Shown: piece after piece, positions 1-4,952 of the stretch
Layout: each line of letters opens with the position of its first letter
Position numbering within the stretch: the stretch's first letter is position 1
NCBI GenBank assembly: GCA_900757285.1
Contig: CAAENI010000004.1
Coordinates: 1-5,166 of the forward strand
Reading direction: 5' to 3'
Source: an uncultured Collinsella sp.
GTDB taxonomy: Bacteria > Actinomycetota > Coriobacteriia > Coriobacteriales > Coriobacteriaceae
DNA: 5,166 nt
Position numbers and translations under genes: made by a program
The notes under the pieces: model-generated
Databases searched by the model: none
What the model was told of the DNA's origin: nothing
What the model saw: the letters and a program-made list of their open reading frames with translations, nothing else

Positions 1-650
1 CAGCAATTAACACCAACCGAGTTTGCGCCGTGTTTTTCGGCGTACAAAACGGCTGCCTCGATGTTGAGGCCATCGCCCAACAGGTCGCCCTTGTCATCAA
101 CGACAAAACTCACCAGGACAGGCATGCCGTCAGCGGCATCTCGAGCGCCGGCAAGCATGGGCTGCAAATTACGGATAGACGTCACCGTCTCGATCAGCAG
201 ACCATCAACACCAGCATTGAGCAAGGCGTGCGCCTGTTCGCGCGCAATGCCTCGGATCTCACGAAACTCGGCAGAGTCCTCGGCAAACCACTCAATACCG
301 ATCGGACCCATCGAGCCCAGCAGCAGCTGAGGGTGCGCCTGGCGGGCATCGTCGACGGCCCCGCGATTGACCTCCGCCACGGACGGCGCAATCTGGTCGT
401 GCTTGAGGGCATAGCTTGATGCCTGAAAGGTATTGGTAATGAGTACCTGCGCGCCGGCGGCGACATACAAGCGATGGATACGAGAAACGGTCTGCGGCTC
501 TGCCAGATTCCAAAACGCCGGTGGAATATCGGCGGCATCGTACTCACTCAACAGAACACTGCCCATGGGGCCCTGCGCCAACAAGGTCTCGCTCGACAAG
601 CGGCGCGTAAGTTCCTCGGCACCAAAGCGGTTGTAATAACTCGTATCCAT
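1..650 (-). CDS. Homocysteine S-methyltransferase domain protein, MetH-type N-terminal module (partial, C-terminus off left edge)
   Basis: This frame stays open for 216 codons from ATG at 650 to the window edge. The family moves a methyl group to homocysteine to make methionine in the cytoplasm, using a zinc-bound thiolate. Visible landmarks are the barrel-opening loop GPMGS (residues 27-31), LITNTFQASSYAL (70-82), GSMGPIG (112-118), LLIETVTSI (151-159) and GVNC (213-216). The Cys of GVNC is the expected first zinc ligand; the later Cys-Cys pair would lie outside the window. From memory, the order and spacing fit the N-terminal domain of Thermotoga-like MetH better than MmuM. The loop reads GPMGS where DGA/DGG-type sequence is usual. 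The gene starts 10 nt after the dtxR-like stop, with a GAGGAA sequence overlapping the end of that gene, so the two are probably co-transcribed and translationally coupled. Whether cobalamin and folate domains follow cannot be seen. The family call is firm; the methyl donor is unknown. Confidence 0.88.
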   Translation of the reverse strand, partial: MDTSYYNRFGAEELTRRLSSETLLAQGPMGSVLLSEYDAADIPPAFWNLAEPQTVSRIHRLYVAAGAQVLITNTFQASSYALKHDQIAPSVAEVNRGAVDDARQAHPQLLLGSMGPIGIEWFAEDSAEFREIRGIAREQAHALLNAGVDGLLIETVTSIRNLQPMLAGARDAADGMPVLVSFVVDDKGDLLGDGLNIEAAVLYAEKHGANSVGVNC

Positions 651-660
651 ACATATCCCG

Positions 661-1083
661 CTATTCCTCGACGCTGATTCCCTGTTTTTCGAGATAGGCG
701 AGCCAGCGGCTCATCGTGTCCTCGGATAGCGCATGCTCCATCATGCAGGCCTCGGAATCGGCTCGCTCAAATTCGACACCGAGCTCCTGAACCAAAAACG
801 TGCGGACGAGGCGATGACGGTACCAGATAGCCGTGCCAACCTCGCGGCCGCGATCGGTCAGGACTACCTTGCCGTAGTGCGATTGCTCGACAAGCTCGGA
901 TGCCTTGAGCGCCGAAACCGCTTTATTGACCGATGCCTTGGAGACGCCAAGGCGCTGCGCGATGTCGACCGATCGCACGCCGTTGATTTCCCCCTCTTCG
1001 CTTTCAATGCGAACCATGCACTCCAAGTAGTCTTCGTTCGCCACCGTCAGATGTAGTTCGCGCGAGCTATTTGTCGTATCCAT
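661..1083 (-). CDS. DtxR/MntR-family metal-dependent transcriptional repressor, short form (140 aa)
   Basis: A cytoplasmic regulator that binds DNA when loaded with Fe(II) or Mn(II). Residues 14-82 form the winged helix-turn-helix: EDYLE at 17-21, VRSVDIAQRLGVSKASVNKAVSAL at 36-59 in total, and the wing GKVVLTDRG at 71-79. Residues 86-131 form the metal-binding dimerisation domain with YRHRL (88-92) and EACMMEHALS (111-120). Candidate ligands by family alignment are D18, E21, H90, C113, E116 and H117. There is no C-terminal SH3/FeoA domain, so it is the short form common in Clostridia and MntR. I chose ATG at 1083 over the in-frame ATG at 1104 because AAGGGA lies 9 nt upstream of it and the start fits the family, while 1104 has no Shine-Dalgarno and would fall almost at the predicted transcript start. 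It is divergent from pepT and first in a leftward pair with the homocysteine methyltransferase. The metal is not decidable from sequence. Confidence 0.9.
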   Translation of the reverse strand: MDTTNSSRELHLTVANEDYLECMVRIESEEGEINGVRSVDIAQRLGVSKASVNKAVSALKASELVEQSHYGKVVLTDRGREVGTAIWYRHRLVRTFLVQELGVEFERADSEACMMEHALSEDTMSRWLAYLEKQGISVEE

Positions 1084-1092
1084 GATCTTCCG

Positions 1093-1098
1093 TCCCTT
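1093..1098 (-). promoter_or_regulatory. Ribosome binding site fixing the dtxR-like start
   Basis: AAGGGA on the minus strand ends 9 nt before ATG 1083. No comparable site precedes the upstream in-frame ATG at 1104, so this decides the start. Confidence 0.6.
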
Positions 1099-1114
1099 CT
1101 GCATTCAATGGCTG

Positions 1115-1120
1115 ATTCTA
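1115..1120 (-). promoter_or_regulatory. Candidate -10 box for the dtxR-like/homocysteine methyltransferase operon
   Basis: TAGAAT on the minus strand matches TATAAT in five of six positions. It would start transcription near 1108, giving a leader of about 25 nt before ATG 1083. No good -35 is seen: the 17-bp-spaced position falls inside the inverted repeat at 1137-1156, which suggests that the repeat binds a regulator at this promoter. Confidence 0.45.
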
Positions 1121-1136
1121 CCCCATCCAAGCGTCG

Positions 1137-1156
1137 CGGTATGCCGTGGCATACCG
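1137..1156. promoter_or_regulatory. Perfect 9-bp inverted repeat, candidate operator shared by divergent promoters
   Basis: CGGTATGCC and GGCATACCG flank a GT spacer, a perfect 9+9 palindrome in the non-coding gap between the dtxR-like gene and pepT. It covers the places where both divergent promoters should have -35 boxes. The half-site TATGCC loosely resembles the TTTGCC half of MntR-type operators, but the spacing differs. The natural candidate binder is the adjacent DtxR-family protein; this is inference. It is not a terminator, since no T tract follows on either strand. Confidence 0.6.
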
Positions 1157-1165
1157 TGCTAGAGT
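1157..1165 (+). promoter_or_regulatory. Candidate extended -10 box for pepT
   Basis: TGcTAGAGT has the extended TG motif one base before a hexamer matching TATAAT in four of six positions. Transcription would start near 1172, about 32 nt before the chosen pepT start. The -35 zone is occupied by the palindrome at 1137-1156. Confidence 0.4.
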
Positions 1166-1191
1166 TCTTGTTGCACACGACGACCAAGATT

Positions 1192-1195
1192 GGAG
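1192..1195 (+). promoter_or_regulatory. Ribosome binding site fixing the pepT start
   Basis: GGAG lies 8 nt before ATG 1204. The upstream in-frame ATGs at 1108 and 1141 lack such a site and precede the likely promoter, so they are rejected as starts. Confidence 0.65.
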
Positions 1196-1203
1196 CGGTC
1201 TTT

Positions 1204-2451
1204 ATGGAAAACACCACCACGAACCCCGATGTCCTCGAACGCTTTTTGCGCTACGTCCAGATCAACACGCAGTCCGAGGATGCAAACTGCGACCAGGTAC
1301 CTTCGAGCACCGTTCAGTTTGACCTTGCCAACGTGCTGGCTGAAGAGCTGCGCGAGCTTGGTGCGGAAGATGCCCACGTGACCGAGCACGCCTATGTCTG
1401 CGCGCATATCCCCGCAAGTGCGGGCGCTGAGGACAAGCCCGCCCTGGGCCTGATCGCCCATCTCGACACCACCGAAGTTGCACCGGGCGCCGGCGTGAAG
1501 CCGCACATCGTGCACTACGAAGGCGGCGACCTGGTCTGCGGCACGGTTGACGGTAAGCCCGTTGCCATGAGTACCGCCAAGCTTCCCGCCCTGAACGACC
1601 TCGCGGGTGAGGACCTGGTCTGCAGCGATGGCACCACGCTGCTGGGCGCGGACGACAAGGCAGGCGTCGCCGAGATCATGTCGCTTGTCGCGCGTATCGC
1701 TCAGGACCCCTCTCTGCCCCATCCCGCACTCGGCATTTGCTTCTGCCCTGACGAGGAGATCGGTCACGGAGCCGAGCTGTTGGATATCGATACCTTTGGC
1801 TGCAAGTACGCCTACACGGTCGACGGCGGCCCCATCGGCGAGCTGGAGTGGGAGTGCTTTAACGCCGCCGAGGCGACCATCCGCTTTGAGGGCCAGTCCA
1901 TCCACCCGGGCGACGCCAAGGGCCGTATGGTCAACGCAGGCAATCTGTTCTGCGACTTCAACGCGTTGCTCCCCTACGTGCAGCGCCCGGAGTATACGGA
2001 AGGCTACGAGGGCTTTTATCACCTTGAGGGTGTATCTGCGACCGTCGATCACGCCACGGCGCGCTATATCGTCCGTGATCACGATGCCGCCAAGTTCCAG
2101 CAGAAACTCGACCTTATTGATGCCGCCGCCTCGATGCTCAACCAGCGTCTGGGTGAGGAGCGCGTAACGGTCGAGATTAAGCAGCAGTATCGAAATATGG
2201 CCGAAATCGTTCGTGACTATCCCGAGCTTATTGATGTTGCCAAGGAAGCCTACCTTGCCTGCGGCGTTGAGCCCCAAGTGCTGCCGATTCGCGGCGGCAC
2301 CGACGGCGCGCAGCTGTCGTTCCGCGGTCTGCCCTGCCCCAACCTTTCCACCGGCGGCTATTGCTACCACGGCGTCAACGAGTTCGTCCCGGTCAGTTCG
2401 CTCGTCAAGATGACCGACGTGCTCCAGGAGCTCGTCGCCCGCTTTGCATAA
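1204..2451 (+). CDS. pepT: Peptidase T (tripeptide aminopeptidase, M20B family), 415 aa
   Basis: A cytoplasmic zinc-dependent exopeptidase that removes the N-terminal residue from tripeptides, the last stage of peptide use. The whole protein lines up with E. coli PepT as I remember it (about 408 aa). The opening LERFLRYVQINTQS (11-24) and QVPSS (31-35) are typical. Metal and catalytic residues by alignment are H86 and D88 in IAHLDTT, bridging D150 in LLGADDKAG (146-154), general base E184 and metal-binding E185 in CPDEE, D207 in YTVDGG (204-209) and H389 in CYHGVNEF (387-394). The lid-domain signatures SIHPGDAKG (232-240), YEGFYHLEG (268-276) and PIRGGTDGAQLSF (361-373) are present, and no key residue is missing. 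No signal peptide or membrane segment is seen. I chose ATG 1204 on its Shine-Dalgarno and family length. It is a single-gene transcript, divergent from the dtxR-like gene, and ends at its own terminator. Confidence 0.97.
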   Translation: MENTTTNPDVLERFLRYVQINTQSEDANCDQVPSSTVQFDLANVLAEELRELGAEDAHVTEHAYVCAHIPASAGAEDKPALGLIAHLDTTEVAPGAGVKPHIVHYEGGDLVCGTVDGKPVAMSTAKLPALNDLAGEDLVCSDGTTLLGADDKAGVAEIMSLVARIAQDPSLPHPALGICFCPDEEIGHGAELLDIDTFGCKYAYTVDGGPIGELEWECFNAAEATIRFEGQSIHPGDAKGRMVNAGNLFCDFNALLPYVQRPEYTEGYEGFYHLEGVSATVDHATARYIVRDHDAAKFQQKLDLIDAAASMLNQRLGEERVTVEIKQQYRNMAEIVRDYPELIDVAKEAYLACGVEPQVLPIRGGTDGAQLSFRGLPCPNLSTGGYCYHGVNEFVPVSSLVKMTDVLQELVARFA

Positions 2452-2480
2452 GCCTGGCTGCACAAGTCCAAAAGACGAAT

Positions 2481-2514
2481 CGCCCCGTCCTCTACAGAGA
2501 ACGGGGCGGTTTTT
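2481..2514 (+). terminator. Intrinsic terminator of pepT
   Basis: An 8-bp GC stem, CGCCCCGT (2481-2488) with ACGGGGCG (2501-2508), is followed by GTTTTTG. The 12-nt loop can pair further internally. It lies 30 nt beyond the pepT stop and outside element A. Confidence 0.9.
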
Positions 2515-2530
2515 GATACAAGGGGAGCAG

Positions 2531-2702
2531 TCAACATCGCAGGTTGAGCCAACGTCAGCGAGCGACGTCCAAGGCGAACAAGTTGGCATGAAAAAGGCAG
2601 GGCATTGACCTTCTGGTCATGCCCTGCCTTTTGAATGACAAATTGTCGCCTTGGGCGGCGCGCAGCGTCGAGCCGTTACGGCGTTTGGTAAAACGCCGTA
2701 AC
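2531..2702 (-). repeat. Structured intergenic element, copy A (possible 3' UTR RNA; family not recognised)
   Basis: This is one of two related copies in the window; strand is given as that of the adjoining gene. Read on the + strand: hairpin H1, TCAAC 2531-2535 with GTTGA 2543-2547 and a 7-nt loop; linker TCAGCGAG 2555-2562; long arm H2, 2563-2577 pairing with 2646-2660 (14 of 15 positions, one G-T wobble), a weak middle part, then a tip stem 2592-2610 with 2615-2632 around loop TTCT; linker CGCAGCGTCGA 2661-2671; hairpin H3, a perfect 12 bp (2675-2686 with 2691-2702) around GGTA. H3 ends one base past the stop codon of the leftward kinase gene. It could be a 3' UTR/small RNA, a REP-like or MITE-like repeat, or a protein-binding DNA site. 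Pairing in both copies despite changed sequence supports a selected structure. Confidence 0.8.
2591..2632. terminator. Bidirectional intrinsic terminator at the tip of element A
   Basis: The stem GGCAGGGCAT/ATGCCCTGCC, continued by GACC/GGTC past one bulged T, is flanked by five A on the left and four T on the right. On the minus strand it therefore ends in TTTTT and on the plus strand in TTTT. It suits convergent pepT and the kinase operon. pepT already has its own terminator, so the main user is probably the leftward operon. Confidence 0.75.
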
Positions 2703-2703
2703 C

Positions 2704-3639
2704 CTACAGTTCAGTCACGACAACGTTGTTGAAGATCTCGTCCCAGCGGTCCATGACCAGGTGGCCGGTCTTGGGATCCATGGCGTTGAGCTTGCCGCAG
2801 GTATTGGCGGTCTTGAGCACCGTGACGTCGTCGGCACCAGCAGCAATGGCATGCGCAAAGCCGGCGATGGTCGAGTCACCGGAACCCGTCGCGTTCACAG
2901 CCGCAATCGCGGGCGTCTTGGCGCGGAACGCGCGGCCCTCATGGAAGCCCACCGAACCGGCAGCGCCCATCGAGACGACGACCCAGGGAATACCGGCAAA
3001 GCGGCCATCGGCGGCAAGCGCCTCGCGCAGGGCATCGACATCATCGGTCGTAAAGGACGTACCCAGCAGGCCGTTAATCTCGGTCAGGTTGGGCTTCACG
3101 AGCTCAGGCTTAGCGTCAGATTCCAGCGCAGCCTCCAGCGATGCACCCGAGGTGTCGAGCAGCACCTTGGCGCCCGCCTCCTCGGCGATCTTGACGAGCT
3201 CGGCATAGTAGCCAGCATCGACGCCGCGCGGCAGCGAGCCCGAAAGCGTCACAACATCCGCCTTCGCTGCAAGCTCGGCGAACTTAGCCGTAAAGGCCTC
3301 GAGCTCGGCGGGAGCGATCTGCGGGCCGCTCTCCAGCAGCTCGGTCTGATTGCCCTCGTGCAGGATATTCAGGCAAATGCGCGTCTCACCGGCGATGGGC
3401 ACAAAGTCGTTCTTGACGCCGTCGGCATCCATAAGCTCGGCCATATAGGCACCCATGTGGCCGCCGAGCAGACCGGTCGCGAGCACATCGTCGCCCAGCT
3501 GCAGCAGCACACGGCTCACGTTGAGGCCCTTGCCGCCAGCGGTCTTTTCGGGCGTCACACGGTTAACATCGTCGATGATCAGCTTGTCGAGCTGATAGCG
3601 CGTATCAATCGACGGGTTCATGGTAACGGTCAGAATCAT
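2704..3639 (-). CDS. LacC-like hexose-phosphate kinase (1-phosphofructokinase/tagatose-6-phosphate kinase family), 311 aa
   Basis: A cytoplasmic PfkB-type ribokinase-fold kinase that phosphorylates a sugar monophosphate to the bisphosphate with ATP. It opens with ILTVTMNPSIDTRY (2-15), followed by the substrate glycine motif TAGGKGLNVSRV (33-44), GETRICLNILHEGNQTELLE (85-104 inclusive), SGSLPRG (133-139), KPNLTE (182-187), and VNATGSGDSTIAGF (248-261), where D255 is the expected catalytic base. From memory the match to streptococcal LacC (tagatose-6-phosphate kinase, about 310 aa) is close throughout, including the GSGDS form and the C-terminal TGH. Fructose 1-phosphate cannot be excluded as substrate, so no symbol is given. 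I chose ATG 3639 because AGGAG lies 6 nt upstream and the protein then begins at the conserved strand; upstream ATG 3684 adds 15 unmatched residues. It follows the mutarotase gene by 56 nt, probably in one operon. No aldolase or isomerase of the pathway is in the window. Confidence 0.93.
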   Translation of the reverse strand: MILTVTMNPSIDTRYQLDKLIIDDVNRVTPEKTAGGKGLNVSRVLLQLGDDVLATGLLGGHMGAYMAELMDADGVKNDFVPIAGETRICLNILHEGNQTELLESGPQIAPAELEAFTAKFAELAAKADVVTLSGSLPRGVDAGYYAELVKIAEEAGAKVLLDTSGASLEAALESDAKPELVKPNLTEINGLLGTSFTTDDVDALREALAADGRFAGIPWVVVSMGAAGSVGFHEGRAFRAKTPAIAAVNATGSGDSTIAGFAHAIAAGADDVTVLKTANTCGKLNAMDPKTGHLVMDRWDEIFNNVVVTEL

Positions 3640-3645
3640 ATTGAA

Positions 3646-3650
3646 CTCCT
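3646..3650 (-). promoter_or_regulatory. Ribosome binding site fixing the kinase start
   Basis: AGGAG on the minus strand ends 6 nt before ATG 3639, a near-ideal site. This favours 3639 over the in-frame ATG at 3684. Confidence 0.8.
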
Positions 3651-3695
3651 GTTTCCGGGGCACGACACGCGCGGCCCCAAACATACGATAACTCG

Positions 3696-4577
3696 TTAAA
3701 GGATCTCGATCTCAAAGCCGCGGATGACGGTCTCCCCTGGCTTGGCCACCAGGCAGCCACGCTTGTGCTCCAGAATATCGTCCTCGTCGGAGCAGGTGGA
3801 CAGACCACCCCACGGTTCCACGGCCACAAAGTCGCCCTCGGGCTTGCTCCACACAATCAGGTACGGCATATCGGGGAACGTCAGGCGCACGCCCTTGTCC
3901 TCGGTTTTCTTGGTCAGCGTAACCACGCGGCTCTCGAGCACGTCAAAGATGGTCTCCGCGAAGTCGAAGAGTTCGTGGGTAAGCGGCAGGTTCTGGCCGA
4001 TCATGGGGTTCTTGCTGCGATGCTCAACATCAATCAAGCCCGTCGAGGGAACGGCAGTGCAGAGCTCGGTGGCCTCACGCTGCTCAAAACGGAGCTCGTA
4101 GTCGTCATAGGACTCGCCCTCGTCGAGCGGGCACTTAAAGCCGGGGTGACCACCCACAAAGAACGGCATGTCCTCGGTGCCCTCATTGGTCACCTCGTAC
4201 GACACGGCCACCTTTTCCGAATCGATCGTGTAACGAGCAACGATCTTAAACGGATACGGGTACTGCTCGAGCAACTCGGCATGGTCGGTAGAGCTTAGGC
4301 TCAGCGCAACCATGTTGTCACTCTGCTCCTCGAGCTTCCACTCCTGCTTGCGAGCAAAGCCGTGGCGGGCAAGCTTGACCTCGTGTCCGCCCATGGTCAT
4401 CGCGCGGCCCTCACGAAGGCCGCCGCAGATCGGGAAGCAAATGGGTGCTTGGCCCGACCAAACCGCCGGGTCACCCTGCCACAGGTACTCGCGGCTGTTG
4501 GCTTTAATCGAAGTGAACGATCCGCCAGCCGTGCTCAGCGCCACACGAATAGAACCGTTATCAAGAACAAACTCCAT
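3696..4577 (-). CDS. Aldose 1-epimerase family protein, LacX type (293 aa)
   Basis: A galactose-mutarotase-fold protein, expected to interconvert the alpha and beta anomers of sugars or sugar phosphates in the cytoplasm. Visible motifs are EYLWQGDPAVWSGQAP (30-45), FPICGGLREG (48-57), RHGFARKQEW (71-80) with H72, VGGHPGFKCP (141-150) with H144, and VAVEPWGGLST (251-261) with E254. By family alignment these are the two histidines and the glutamate of the active site. The compact length and the WQGDP and HGFAR motifs point to the LacX/YeaD-like branch rather than GalM. I chose ATG 4577, preceded by GGAAGG at 5 nt; the upstream ATG at 4610 has no such site. It precedes the LacC-like kinase by 56 nt with no terminator between. 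LacX is found next to tagatose-pathway genes in lactococcal lac operons, so the pairing supports a sugar-phosphate role. The exact sugar is unknown. Confidence 0.9.
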   Translation of the reverse strand: MEFVLDNGSIRVALSTAGGSFTSIKANSREYLWQGDPAVWSGQAPICFPICGGLREGRAMTMGGHEVKLARHGFARKQEWKLEEQSDNMVALSLSSTDHAELLEQYPYPFKIVARYTIDSEKVAVSYEVTNEGTEDMPFFVGGHPGFKCPLDEGESYDDYELRFEQREATELCTAVPSTGLIDVEHRSKNPMIGQNLPLTHELFDFAETIFDVLESRVVTLTKKTEDKGVRLTFPDMPYLIVWSKPEGDFVAVEPWGGLSTCSDEDDILEHKRGCLVAKPGETVIRGFEIEIL

Positions 4578-4582
4578 AGGAG

Positions 4583-4588
4583 CCTTCC
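4583..4588 (-). promoter_or_regulatory. Ribosome binding site fixing the LacX-like start
   Basis: GGAAGG, within AGGGAAGG on the minus strand, ends 5 nt before ATG 4577. Confidence 0.6.
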
Positions 4589-4625
4589 CTTTCTTACGAC
4601 AGCCCGCCAAGTCAATAGGGCTGAT

Positions 4626-4664
4626 AGAAAACCGGCCCGCGCCCCCTCACAGAAACGCGAGCCG
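4626..4664 (-). terminator. Candidate intrinsic terminator upstream of the LacX-like gene
   Basis: On the minus strand CGGCTCGCG (4664-4656) pairs with CGCGGGCCG (4641-4633), 9 bp with one T-G wobble and a 14-nt loop, followed by GTTTTCT. It probably ends the transcript of the right-hand gene after element B. As it lies only about 50 nt before the LacX-like start with no clear promoter between, an attenuator role is also possible. Confidence 0.5.
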
Positions 4665-4778
4665 TCAATTGAAAAGCTGCAGAATGCCGGGTACCGCCTG
4701 GAGCGAAGCACTCAAGCTCAGCAAGCAAACGTGTTATCGGAGCAGCTAGCCGAATCAGAACGCTTCCCAACAACAGCG

Positions 4779-4949
4779 GTAACCCCACAGGTCACTCAGA
4801 CATCAGCGAGAAGCCAGCTGGCGAGGCAAGGTGCCGTGAAGCGAGACGGCATTGACCTTCTGGTCATGCCGTCGAAGCTGAGCGGCAGATTGCCCGCCAG
4901 ATGGCTTCGCAGCGTCGACCGGTCCGGCGTTTGTTAAAACGCCGGAACC
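4779..4949 (-). repeat. Structured intergenic element, copy B (possible 3' UTR RNA; family not recognised)
   Basis: This is the second copy, same orientation as A. Read on the + strand: H1, GTAAC 4779-4783 with GTCAC 4791-4795 (one A-C mismatch) and a 7-nt loop; linker TCAGCGAG 4803-4810; long arm H2, 4811-4836 pairing with 4883-4907 apart from a bulged A and three mismatches, then a tip stem 4845-4857 with 4862-4873 around TTCT; linker CGCAGCGTCGA 4908-4918; H3, 10 bp (4923-4932 with 4937-4946) around GTTA, extended by GG/CC past a bulged A. The H2 arm is 97 nt against 98 in copy A. The tip is identical over 23 nt (4848-4870), but no A/T tracts flank it, so it is not a terminator. It ends three bases past the stop codon of the right-hand leftward gene. 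Confidence 0.8.
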
Positions 4950-4952
4950 CCC

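Larger units (their letters stand above)
4578..4952. other. 375-nt intergenic region between two leftward genes
   Basis: I see no credible gene here; long open frames on the + strand lack family motifs and ribosome sites. Reading leftward from the right-hand gene it holds element B (4779-4949), an unexplained stretch of about 110 nt (4665-4778), a terminator-like hairpin (4626-4664), and the LacX-like leader. On the minus strand TTGACG (4668-4663) and TTGACT (4615-4610) resemble -35 boxes, but neither has a matching -10 at 16-18 bp, so no promoter is called. Confidence 0.6.

Noticed and set aside
126..141. Inverted repeat ATGCCG/CGGCAT inside the homocysteine methyltransferase gene
   Set aside because: It is short, lies within coding sequence and is readily explained by GC-rich codons.
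1159..2589. A 476-codon open frame on the minus strand opposite pepT
   Set aside because: It lies across the whole of a clear pepT, has no recognisable motif and runs over the pepT terminator. Long antisense open frames are common in GC-rich genes.
2675..2702. H3 hairpin of element A as a terminator for the kinase gene
   Set aside because: The stem is strong, but no T tract follows it on the minus strand; the tip hairpin at 2591-2632 is the better terminator.
2761..3699. A 312-codon open frame on the plus strand opposite the kinase gene
   Set aside because: It is antisense to a well-supported gene, with an Arg- and His-rich composition typical of a shadow frame and no motif.
4688..4700. GGGTACCGC-like sequence resembling a T-box antiterminator core
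   Set aside because: The full T-box core (GGGTGG followed by ACCGCG) is not present, it would face rightward where no gene starts, and no Stem I is evident.
2697..4790. Similar 14-mers at 2697-2710 and 4776-4789 as possible target-site duplications
   Set aside because: They sit at opposite ends of different copies, differ at two positions and include a stop codon, so chance is the simplest explanation.
4362..4937. A 191-codon plus-strand frame covering the LacX-like 5' end and the intergenic region
   Set aside because: It overlaps the well-supported LacX-like gene and runs into element B; no ribosome site or family motif is visible.
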